Positions 33,972 to 44,816 of a stretch of 64,000 nucleotides of DNA are shown here, one piece after another. This DNA is from Chiua virens (taxonomy: Eukaryota; Basidiomycota; Agaricomycetes; Boletales; Boletaceae): NCBI GenBank assembly GCA_019787685.1, contig JAHNUO010000006.1, positions 682,001-746,000 of the forward strand, given 5' to 3'. The notes beneath the pieces are model-generated. The model was not told where the DNA came from and did no database searches. It saw only the letters and a program-made list of their open reading frames with translations. The stretch's first letter is position 1. Each line of letters opens with the position of its first letter. The position numbers and the translations under genes were made by a program.

Positions 33972-36424
33972 CTAGTGTCGCTCTGATATGGGGCCATCCT
34001 CCACCCTCCAGCGACCTACTTCTCGCATCGCCTCCTTGTCACCCACCTGAAGATGCGGCGCGTCCAACAAGGCACCGAGCATCTCCCACGGATCCTTTCC
34101 TCCACCATACCGTAAAATTTCCGCCTTGTACTTTTCTCCCAGGTCGCGATTCAACGGTTCAGCCGAGAACACGTTGCGCCAGACGTGCGACGCGATCGCA
34201 CGGTCAAACAAGTACGAGTAATACGTTGCGCCGTACCCATACAAGTGACCAAACTGAGTCTGGAAGGACGTCCCCACTGCATGAGGGATAAGACCACGCG
34301 TATTGTGCAGGTTCGCCAGCGTTCGCCGTCGAATCGAACCCTTGTTCTAGAACGGCGGGCGAAGTGGTACATTTGATCGAGGACGGAGAGCAAGATCGTC
34401 CCATGCGTGTCGATAAACGTACACGGATCTTCGTGATGGTTGCCCGTCTGACTCAAGATCGAAGAACCGCCTGCTTCAAAGAGGGAGAGGACTTTGGGCG
34501 AATTGAGAAAGTACTCCATGAGGATGGAGGGCAACTCCACAAAGTCTGTTGCGCAGCGGGTGCCAGCAACGTTGTGGTACTCAGTGCGACCGATCATAGC
34601 TGCGGCATTATCATTAGCGCCACTGGGCCAGTGTGTGGCGAAAATGACCCACAATGCATGGCGTGACCCATTTCATGGAAGAGGGTCTGCACCTCGTGCC
34701 ACTCTAGAAAAGTGGGTCCTCGCGCGATCGTCGGACGAGTGAATTCGCACTAAGAGGACGACCAAGGGCAGCTGATACTCTCCATGCATGCCGCGTAGTT
34801 TTTGCCGCTTGATAGCCTCGAAGCTTCGAGAAGGGATAATAAACTCCTCGGTACCTCCGACGGTGAGATCACCGTTCTCGTCATCATCGTCCGTCCGTCG
34901 AGAGCAACGAACCGTGTAGTGGGCCGCCCCGCACGACTTGCCGTTCCGCGCGAAGAGGTCGGCATATATCCATCCTATAACACCCGCATTCTCGTCCACA
35001 ACTTCCAATTTGTGGACGTCGGAATGCCAGACTTCGCCAGAAGCCACTTGAACTGGTCGTAATGATATGCCATAGAGGTGCTTGAAGAGCCGCGATAGCC
35101 CCATGAAGACACGTCCGAGAGAAAGAGAGGGTAGTGGTATGGGTGGTTCGGGTGGTTCTGGTGGGCAATAAAAAGATCTATCCCAAGCTTGGATAATAGG
35201 AAGTGTCTGAGTATTGAGGTGTGATTGTTTCCGTAACCTGAGTGTATGCAAAGCATTACGAGCATAAATAGTAGTTCGCTCTAGGGATGTATCCAAAAAC
35301 TGTCGGACGTTCTCTTAGGATGGCATCAGGAAATGGATCAAGCATTCGCAAAAATCGCTTACCCGGCGTTTTTGCCATCTTGTCGTTGAGAGTCATACCG
35401 GCATAACTATCCCATCCGACAAGTCGGGCAAGCTCTGCCCGAGCATGCAAAAGTCGCTCTAAGCATTCTATTTGTCGTTGACTACTGGTATGTGCAGCCA
35501 TATAGAGTTTTTGTCGTGGAGATTCGTTGGGAGCAGATGTCATGATCATATAAGCTTGATGAGAGCCGGGATATACGAGGAGACTCCTTTGAGTGGACCA
35601 TGCCTGGCGACGGAGCCTTGCGCCCATCCCTTCGTCTTTTAGACCTTCTAGTTCGGATGGTTCGATGATGGCGGGGGAACGGGGGGCAGACGCTTGAGTG
35701 ACAAACTCGTGGCCAAGGGTGAGGATCTCGGAAGATAAGGAAACGAACTGCTTCCTCTGTTCAGGAGGCAATTTGATGGCAGATTTTTCAAAGTCGCGCC
35801 AGAAAATCAAGGCGGTTTGTAAAGCCTCCTGACTGAGAGACTGGACGACTTCGGGGTCATGAAGAACGGTGCGTAGGATCTATGACGATATGAGTAACCA
35901 CGTGTAACGAAAGACATCGACTCGCCTCATAAAGACCAACGTGTGTGTTGAGCACGTTCATGTACTCACAGAGTTTCTCAGTAGCTGTCGTTGGCGCACT
36001 GCACCCATTGAGGGTCGGGATGCGCGTTTCGAAGAAGCTCTGCAAGGTCAATAACACCGCACAGAAGGTCGCTGAGCCTGTCCAAGTTCTTGACTACCTT
36101 GAAGAGTTCGCACCGTGATTGATTGGCCCGTAGGATACGCTCTGTCAGCAGTTGGGCGCGCACGAGAGTCGACTCGGCTAAAGCGTTGAAGGCGGCAGGG
36201 GTGGTCAATTCTCGGATGCTGGAAGATACCTGAGACGGACAGCTGCCGGGTGTGGCTTGCCGTTCTGAGGCTGGTCGAAGAGAGATACGAGTTCTGTATC
36301 GTCCGGGGAGGGAGGGATGGTGACCAGGGTGGTTGCTCGGCGGTGGTGGGAGAGGAGTGTTCGGGGTGTTCGGGATGTCCGGGATATATTGCGAAACGCA
36401 TTCTCTGCAATGCCGCGCAAACAT
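33972..36424 (-). CDS. MIP: Mitochondrial intermediate peptidase (M3 metallopeptidase), four frame breaks
   Basis: Complement of join 33972-34599, 34653-35313, 35363-35879, 35926-36424; about 766 residues if four extra bases are discounted, the normal size. MIP removes an N-terminal octapeptide from imported matrix proteins; it is the classic flank of the A locus. The zinc site is HEMGHAMH, preceded by WHEVQTLF and followed by [20 protein letters not shown]. An Arg/Pro-rich presequence covers residues 1-50. The first intron (35880-35925) is GC-AG. Single surplus bases occur at about 35980 (giving an immediate TGA), 34750, 34362-34363 and 34322-34323; removing them makes every exon phase fit. 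Protein identity stays high on both sides of each. A decayed 3' copy lies at 27790-27945. Confidence 0.88.
35880..35925 (-). other. GC-AG intron in MIP
   Basis: The donor is GAG then GCGAGT; the acceptor is GTCATAG. The join [16 protein letters not shown] is what the family shows; no GT donor gives it. Confidence 0.65.
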
Positions 36425-36683
36425 GGCGGCCTTGTGAGCAGAGGCCAGCTCAGCAGAGTCAGAATATTACTAGACTCTGAAATTACGAGACTCGACTAAT
36501 CAGGAAAGGTGTGAATGACACAAATATTCGAAATCGCATTGGCTGGCTAACCAAGTATCGATCATGATCAGCTAGTACGATATATATGTATATGCCGACA
36601 ATAAATGCGTATGACTAGACTAAGTGTGCTGCTTCAAATAGTGTGGTATGAAATCCAAACTCGGGTCGAACAAACCGAAAATA

Positions 36684-38753
36684 TCAATCACCTCCAGATA
36701 ATGGATGGGGCTGCGCTTGCTCCGTGATCAAGGGGTCCACATATACATCCACATCCATCCCATCATTCCTTCCAGGACCTGCCACCAGCCAGCCATTGCT
36801 ATTGTGATTGTGTCCATTCCCGTTCGTCGTCGCCAAGATTTTGCTATCATGCATGCTTACTTGAGCGGGTCCGGCAATCGGCTCGACCGCGTAATACCAA
36901 AATTTGCTCTTCTTCCTCCCGTTTACTCGTTCCACGGGTACCTCGTTGGGTTTTATCGCGGCTGCACCTTGATTTTTGACCTTTTGCTCACCCTCTGCAG
37001 GTGCTGTCTCAGCGCTAGGCAGCCCAAAGGAGCCGGAACTTGTTGTGCTCTCCTCCGTCCGTGCACGTTTGGGTGATCGGTCCAGCTGCATGTCTTCCGA
37101 AGCTCCTAAACGACTCGACCGTCTTTCTCCCCGCCACTCTTGGACCGAAAAATCAGGTGAACCACGTTTACCTCTGGTGACTCTTGTAGATCTCCGCTGA
37201 GGAGCTATACCAGCTCCTCGGCGTCTGCCCCGAGTCTCCAGGCGGAAACCGTCCTGGTCGAAAGTATCATCGTCATCGTTCTGATCATCATCCTTGTATT
37301 CGTCGACATCATCCTGGCAATACGAGATTAAATTAGCAACGAAATTGAAATGAACCCACAAGTGACATACCTCGCCACTCTCCACGTCGTTGTACACGTA
37401 GTCTGGCCGTCGTGTCTGGCGTCGTGTCCGCGTCTCCCTGATCTCGGCCTGAGCCATGAGGATTTGTTTTTGTTCAATTTTTCGGCGAGCCCTTTGCACA
37501 CGCTGCATACCAAGTTCATCATCAGCTTATACGTTCCTCTTATTGTTTACCTCCTTCTATCTACCCAGACGGGAAAAAAGAGAGGAACTCACCGCTAGTT
37601 CGGAATTTAGAATATCGACCCGACTTTCAAGTGTTTCGATTAACGCCATGTGAGCCTGCTCGATTTTGCTCTTTTTGGCACTTCGAGAAGCCTTGACCTT
37701 GAGTGACTCAATGACCGCTAGATACTCCTCCCGTGTGGAAGAAGCGGTCTGGAATGTCGCCGTTATTTTCCAAGGATTAGTTGACACATATATCCGCGGT
37801 GAATCTAAGATAGACCAGAACAGCAGTCAGCGGGAATCCATGAAAGGCGGCTAATGCCGGATATCAAGGGGCCCCGAAATGCGGCTTCACACCAAATACA
37901 CGCAAATACGTTGTGGACAGCAAAATGAAAGACACACGGACCATCCGCAACCCAGTAGCGTTTCCTTGAACTATCTTGTCCCAGTGGAACGAGTTGCAAT
38001 CTCTCTTGGCTGTTTGGGTCGGATGCATCTGGTGGAGCATTTTCGGTTTCTTTCTTCTTATGTTTATGTTGCGTTACGCCCCAAGCGCGATCGATAATGC
38101 TCTTTATTTCGGTTGAGTGCGTGAGCTGCACGTCCACGAGTAACCGCAAAATTTTGAGCTGTTTTCCGCCAAGTGTTACGCGTTAAGGGGTATTTGACAT
38201 GATTACGAGAAGACCCACTTTCAGGTCCCAATCGGCAGCGAAAAAACCACCTTCCAAGTTGACAAAGGGGTCCATGTTCGCTCCAAACTCGTCGTCCCAA
38301 AAAACGGTTCTCTCCGAAGTCTTGAACGTATCAGCGAGGACACTAGAGAGAGTTGACGATATTTGATCCACACTAGCAGAACCCTAAAACGTTCTCTTTG
38401 GTCTGCATATACTTCAGTATCGTACCCACCTCAAATTACGCGTTTGCGGACGCAAGTTTAATACAAATTGTTGGAGTATCTTGGAAAGTATAGGGTCTGC
38501 CCCTGGCATCAAGAGGGCGTTTTCGAAACTAGCAGCGGGTGAAATCGAAAGTTGTGGCATGGCGATTAAGACGCATCCAGCGAGATGACACTCACTCCAT
38601 CGGTGTTTCTAACCCCTCCACCCTTGAACGGAGAGCAGTGTACTTGCAAATGAAGGAATATACGTATAGGGACTCCCATCTGTCTGCAGGATGGCGTGCA
38701 TCGGATGAAGGGCAGATATGACCTTTCTTGTCGGTCCGCTGTGCAGCAGACAT
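36684..38753 (-). CDS. WHIM-motif chromatin-associated protein
   Basis: Complement of join 36684-37313, 37371-37502, 37593-37804, 37942-38158, 38219-38383, 38426-38528, 38596-38753; 538 residues, in phase. A middle region with ILRLLVDVQLTHSTEIK, RKRYWVAD and VSTNPWKITATF resembles the WHIM1/DDT-type modules of ISWI-associated and related nuclear proteins. A long coiled coil follows (IEQAHMALIETLESRVDI and the next exon), then basic and acidic low-complexity stretches with probable nuclear signals (KRARTEE, GRKKSK). A role in nucleosome-remodelling complexes is an inference from the WHIM-like part. No frame problem, although it lies next to the damaged MIP reading frame. Confidence 0.65.
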
Positions 38754-39028
38754 GATGCAGTCAAGTGGAAGGTGAAGGAAAAGGGTCAAGAGAGGTCGCG
38801 GACTTATGACGCGTGCGTCCGTAACTACTTATATCAAAAACCAGCAACACAAATACTTCACAATACGTGAACCCTGGAGCTTTCCGAATATCTTACATTC
38901 TTATGCGCGAGTACACAGTCTGCAAGCATGGATATACCACATAGCAACCGTCACAGCTTGATACAATAGAACACCACGGAACCATGCTTCCTGGACGGCA
39001 GGACGTTCGACGCGATTTACGCGGGTTT

Positions 39029-39576
39029 TATCCCGGACCAACCTGTGGAATTGCCGTGAGAGTCTGCACGGACCATGAATTTCTCAAACAAACCTTTGGG
39101 ATATCATGGTGCTCGCTGAGCGACTCCAGTTTGGCATTGAATTCATTCACACGGTCCTTGTGTGTCTTGTTTGCTATCTTGGCTACCTTCCCCAGAAGCT
39201 GAGATTGTGATCAGTGGATGAAAAAGGGCGGCAATCTGAGATTACTCTGCGACGCTGTGCTTCCTCAAACCGCCTCTCGGCATCTGTTTTTCTCTCGTTC
39301 CCATTGGAAGGAGAGGGAGAACCGCGGTTGCTTCCAGATGCGGAAGCCGGAGTGGAGCCCATATCTTCGCTCAGCAAGAGTTCCTTTAGACGTTCGCGAT
39401 CCCGTTCATTGACGTCGTCAAGCTTGGATTTCGACTTTGATTTCTTCTTTCTAGGGATCTGAGACAATGTCGGCAAAGCCAGGGAAAAGAGAGACATACT
39501 TCTTGACGATGCCCCCGTCTGCGACGCCGCCCTTGAGCTTAAGCGAACCTCCGGGTCGGAAGTCGTAGTCGGCCAT
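39029..39576 (-). CDS. FAM32A-like nuclear protein
   Basis: Complement of join 39029-39043, 39094-39198, 39246-39450, 39500-39576; 133 residues. The N-terminus MADYDFRPGGSLKLKGG, a Lys/Ser run (KKKKSKSKSK), TDAERRFEEAQRRR and the end THKDRVNEFNAKLESLSEH match the FAM32A/DUF1754 family from start to end. Human FAM32A is associated with the spliceosome; the fungal role is not established. The last exon is only five codons. Confidence 0.88.
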
Positions 39577-39724
39577 GAGATGATGACGGCGTGAAGCAAG
39601 AGGGGTTAGTTGACGTAACACAACCCTACAGCGCTTTCAAGTAAACAGGCACAAACAAGTCATTCTTGCAGTGGACAACTGGATAGACCTGTGGAACTGA
39701 TTTCTATGACCTATTAGCATCCGA

Positions 39725-41019
39725 ATGGCCATTCTATCGTCACCACTCCAGTATCTTACTTCAGTACCTCCAGTAACACGCGCTTTTGTCGCCGCAACCC
39801 TCGCCGTTACCTCCCTCTACCTCTGGATACAGTGGTCCACGGGCACCGTATACATACCATGGCTAACCCTCGTGCCGGGCTCAAGTTTCTTCTACCCATG
39901 GACCTTTGCCACCTCCGCCTTGGTTGAGGTCACAATCATCGAGGTTTGTTCCATCCATGCCTCTGGCTTTCCTACGCGCTAATGTCTCCCAGCTACTCGT
40001 AACATTGGCAGTCATACCAGCTTCCTTACGATACTTTGAACGTCTCTGGGGCACAGTGGAGACATTGAAGTTTATCGTTGTCTGCGTGACAGTTCCAAAC
40101 ATCATCGCTTTCGCTTTCAATTGGATCGAGTTTGCGGCCACCAGAAATGCGGACTTGTTCTTGTAAGAAGCCTTGACCATTCCTTGATCACGTTCTTAGC
40201 CTTGTCAGGTATGGCATGCAGTATCACGGACAAATGGCGCTTTTTACCAGTATATTGGTCGCATTCACGCAGCTAATTCCGGAACATCAAGTGCAGATCC
40301 TCGGCTTTTACAAAGTGCGCGTCAAGGTAGGTATCCCATTTATGATCTGCGTGCTTTGTTGAACTATACCGCTGTACAGACACTTCCAATGGCGTATCTA
40401 ACCTTTTCCGGTGTCATGACATTAGTTGGCTTTCAATGCCCGTACATTGTCATCCAGTTTGGTTGGTTTGTCTCGTGGATATATCTGCGCTTCTACAAGC
40501 GCAACACAGATGTCGCCAGCAGCACCACCACCTACGGAGACAGGAGTGAGACGTTCGCTCTCACAAGTTGGTTTCCTCCGTTTCTACAGTGAGTCCAAAA
40601 ATTACTCACGAGGACGTGTCGTATTGATGTATTGCCCTCAGTCCAGTCTTGTCCGCTGTCGGAAATTTTGTCCACAAAACCGCGACGCGATTTCATCTAA
40701 TCCCAATGTCTGTGGCTCATGATATCGAGTCTGGGTATAGCCAACATCCTGGAGGTGCTCGAGCGGAGGCTGAGCGTCGACGGTATGCATGGTGACGAGC
40801 CACAGTGATAATGTCTAATTTATAATTAGTGCACTTGCTCTCAAAGCACTTGACCAGCGGTTAGCCAACTCGGCTACCAATTCGCCGACCCCGAATGGAC
40901 CTTCGACGTCTCAGTCGTCGCGAGTATCGCTCCCGACACCCGCAACACCACCAGTCGACCAAAAAGCCAGTCCGGACGAGACAGATGAGGCAGAAACGGC
41001 AAGCAATGAACCTGAATGA
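39725..41019 (+). CDS. TMEM115/DUF1751 rhomboid-like membrane protein
   Basis: Join 39725-39943, 39993-40162, 40209-40326, 40380-40588, 40642-40782, 40830-41019; 348 residues. Five to six hydrophobic helices fill residues 1-190 with a conserved GVMTLVGFQCPYIVIQFGWFVSWIYLRF-type segment near helix five and LRYFERLWG after helix two; the rest is a cytosolic Ser/Pro-rich tail. The family (human TMEM115, yeast YOL107W) is rhomboid-like without catalytic residues and works at the Golgi. All six exons are in phase. Confidence 0.87.
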
Positions 41020-41169
41020 GGATAATGTAGGCTTGCTGAAAGAGTTGTTATTCAATATCTTCTGCTGGTAGAGCTACTTTTGAGCATTCCATGTATCTCA
41101 ACTTCTGCATTACGTAATCATTACCTCACTAGGCATTGACTTTACCGACGTGTCCTTTTGAACATTTGC

Positions 41170-44100
41170 ATGGCTCGGCGACCTTCGACAGTTTCAGTGG
41201 CCTCATCCAGGCCACCCTTGGATTTTCTCCGTTCACCAGGTCCAATGTCTGTTCTCTCTCTATCTGCAACTAAATCATCCCAGGCGATCTCACAATCCAG
41301 CAGTCTCACTTCAACCAAATCCCAGGACGATGTTGCGGGTATTGACCCCGATGAGTTCTTTGCAATGTACACCATAGCAGAGGTAAAAGCGAGGCAAGCA
41401 CAACTAAGGTATGGTGTGTCTCACTTACATCGGACCCCCTAACCACTTTGTGTCCAGGGCTGATGCCGAGGCAAAGCAGGAGGATCTTCGTATCATGGTT
41501 GGGTGCGTGAAAACGTTTGGTGTTTGCCCAGTTCTTGACGGTACATGGAAAGCGCAGGGAACGGTACCGTGATCTACTTCAAGCCTCCTCCTCAATCATG
41601 TCCATTGCGACGTCTGCGAAGCGCGTACACGAAGCCCTAGAGGAAACTACAACTGCGATTAGGTCCCAAAAGGTGCCGAGCGCGCAAAACCATGTCTCAA
41701 TAAGTGGCAAGGACGGTGAGTTGTCGTAATTTCATTCGCCCGCGCGTCTGACCGCCTCAGCATCTAGATTCCCACTTACAGACACTACAGATACTTTCTG
41801 CACATGTCAAACTTCTTTTGGATGCCCCAGAACATCTATGGCGATTGATTGAACGTGAAAAGTATTTCCAAGCCGCTTGGTTATTTCTCCTCGCACGCGT
41901 CGTCCACCGAGCTCTGGTTCGAGATGATAGTCAAGATGACGAAAGCTGGACGCAACACGGAATCGACACTCTGGTCAGCCTTCAGGGCAAATTAAGTGAA
42001 GAATCTTTACTGATACGTCATTCCGCAGGAGCAATTCCCTTTGATTCAGCGACAATGGGAGACCGTATCCCATTTCCGCAATCAAATCATACATAGGGCA
42101 ACGTTGTCCCTGAGGTCATATGATAAATCTTACGACGTTCGTTCGTCCTTTTACCATTTATACTTATTCTGACTATCTTGCAGGATACATGTGCAACTCT
42201 TTTGACACTTCACATTCTCGACTCTCGTCCACTCATGGACACTCTAATGATTTGCCTTTCCCAACGGTCGCGAACTCTGAATAGTCTACTCGCTAAGGGT
42301 CCTGGTGTTCCCGAACTACCTAGCAATGGGATGGTGGCGAATGGTGGTCCCCCAGAAGCTCAAAAGCCAATCAAACTTTCTGCGAAAACCACGGCGCTTG
42401 CTGTCAACAGCGCTTCGAGGATAACTCTGGAAGCCATTTCACAGACGCTTTACACCGCTCGCGCAGTGTTTGGTACCTCTGATTCGACACGCGGTCTGGC
42501 GGCAAGTGTGCTAGATAGCATACAGTCTGAACATTCCTTTACTCCCTCAGCAAACCTTCCTCCCGAGCTGCTCTTGAACACTCAAACAGTTCTAAACTCA
42601 CTTCCGTCGTCCACCTATGTTTCTCTCTTGCCTGCAAATATCCGATCGTATCGACCTTTCGTGGACCTGTCGTCTGCTTCGTCTTCACTTCCACAGGATG
42701 CGTTACGCGATAAACTGGGTAATTGGTTTGATCAGTCTATGGCAAACTTTCGCACCGTATTTGACAAGTGGCTTGGATCGCTGGACGCAGTGAGCTCGGT
42801 TTGGAAGATCCGATCTTCCCTGCGGAAATGGGTCATACGTTCGGGCCTCCTTGCGCATGAGAAAGTCAATCTCAACGAGCTGCTGGATGAAGTATTCCGC
42901 ATTCGGATTACGGAAATATGGAAGGTGGTACTTTCACGCTCGGAAAGAGAGTTCTTGGAATCGCTTTCATCTTTGGGATCTGAAACTGACGAAGGTGAGC
43001 CCGCTACATAGAACACGTGTATAATTCGCTCACAGCATTCAGATATGTTCTCGCCCCTGAGTAGCCTGTATTGCTCTCCCCCAGCACTTCAACCCCCACC
43101 CGGAACCGGGCTTTTAGCTTCTGACACCAACTTTCACGCGTACAAAGAAACACTGACACAGCGACTCCATGGAAGGGCCCCTCGACTGCACGAAGCGTTG
43201 CAAACTCTAGACAATGCTGCTGCGTCATTACAGAAGGATCTGGCCAGGATGTTTGCTGATGGTGAAAATAGCGAGTACGTCACTATGAATGCGTGTCGTC
43301 ATGACATTAATATCCATGTGCGACAGGAAGTTGGTCACCGAGCTTACCGCAGCATACCGCCCAGAGGCGCAAGCGTTGTGTGTCAGAGTGACGTCAGCAC
43401 TCAAAACCTCTTCGGAGGAGCTCATTTCTAGACCTGGTGAGTTAAATGCGGTACGATATACTTGGCGCTAAAGGTTTCCAAAGATATCAATGTGGTGATC
43501 AGCAAACTCGTTTTTTATGCTCACATAGCGAAAGAGCTTTCTACTTCACCTTTCGTTCGCATTATTGGGTGCTCGAAAACTGTAGCAACCAGTAAGTTGC
43601 TGATATACATTCGTTTTTGAAGTATTCACACTGTGTTCTTGAGGCTTCCAAGAGGAAATGGATACACTTTTCAAACGGATTATGCTGTGTTGGGAAGAGC
43701 ATGTTATTCCCAAGTTTGTGTCACATTATACCAAAAGCGCGACGATATGGAAGACACACACTGGTGGGTTACTTGGTCGCTGTCGGTGTTCCATGCTAAT
43801 TCTAGTATAGGGTACACGTGCATGCAACCATCTCCGCCGATGATGGAATGTCTATACTTGCTTTCTTCTTCCATACATAACTTGGGCATGAGTCATCACC
43901 TCTCTCATATGACCATCCCCCGAAAAATGATCGCTAAATTTTCCGCCGCACTGGCCCAGAGCATTAGTGACAACGACTCACTGGAAACGCTGCAGGTTCT
44001 ACACGACCTTTCATTTCTCGGTCACATCGCCTCCAAATGGAAAATCGCAGAAATGGCAACGTTAGAACACGCAATCGACCGATTGCAATCTCTCGTATGT

Positions 44101-44397
44101 CGTATCTCGTTCTATGGGACCATCTACTGACTTTCAGCCATGTCATAGCTGCACAATTCATTCAAATATGATCCGGACCGCAATGCGTTGGAATGCCTCT
44201 TGAGGACACAAACGCTCCTTTCGGCACTCCTGCCGTCCGTGCCGGTGACGGATGAGGTTGCTTCTAGGGAGAACGGGGACAAAATGGGTGCAGTACTGTC
44301 ATATGGTGTGCCTGTGGTGGACTCCCGATTTGTTCCTGCTGTCGAACTTGCTCCGCCATCGTCACGGTTTCCTCTTTTACTTGTTGATACTCGATGA
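41170..44397 (+). CDS. COG1: Conserved oligomeric Golgi complex subunit 1
   Basis: Join 41170-41408, 41458-41502, 41558-41715, 41768-41973, 42029-42136, 42184-42994, 43043-43274, 43327-43436, 43484-43591, 43644-43763, 43811-44094, 44149-44397; twelve exons, 889 residues, in phase. COG tethers retrograde vesicles at the Golgi. The N-terminus has the Vps51/COG1-type start (DPDEFFAMYTIAEVKARQ ... ERYRDLLQASSSIMSI), then DAPEHLWRLIEREKYFQAAW. The middle and C-terminal helices are weakly conserved. Intron 5 uses donor GTTCGT. A few small exons (43484-43763) were placed by phase and family pattern and are the least certain part. Confidence 0.85.
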
Positions 44398-44816
44398 CCA
44401 ATGAAGGGGACCCAATTCATCATGGATGGCGCATGTTCAGCTGTCATGTTTTCTGTTTATCTTACTTCGCCCTATCACTCATTTATCTAAACTTGAAACA
44501 CTGGATGGACATCCTTGCGGCGAATAACCATTTTCATTCCAAAGTCGCCTGTCCGTTTATATCCTGTAATCTGCTAGATCCATTGAATCTGCGAGCTCTC
44601 GGCGACTTCATCCAAAGGGGAGGGTCATATATCCTATCAGGGTGATCCTCGGTACACCGGTAAGTGAGCGGCCCTCGAAGTCGGTTTAGTACGGGCGTAG
44701 CCAGCACTTAACCTTCTAGTAACTCTCCATGTCGCCTAACGCACATCCTCAAATCCTGCATAACTCGAGGCCATTTCATTAGGTCCATTTCATATTTGCT
44801 GAGACCGCCACCTCAG
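44398..44816. other. Region between COG1 and the 7TM gene; 5' end of the latter unresolved
   Basis: About 420 bp. It should contain the promoter and first exon of the 7TM gene. An ATG at 44729 gives a 17-codon frame, but no good donor joins it to the acceptor at 44816; I leave the start open. Confidence 0.4.

Noticed and set aside
33972..36424. Programmed +1 frameshifting as a shared explanation of the frame breaks
   Set aside because: Only two of about 16 sites place UGA at the shift and the contexts are otherwise unlike one another; some sites need a missing base instead.
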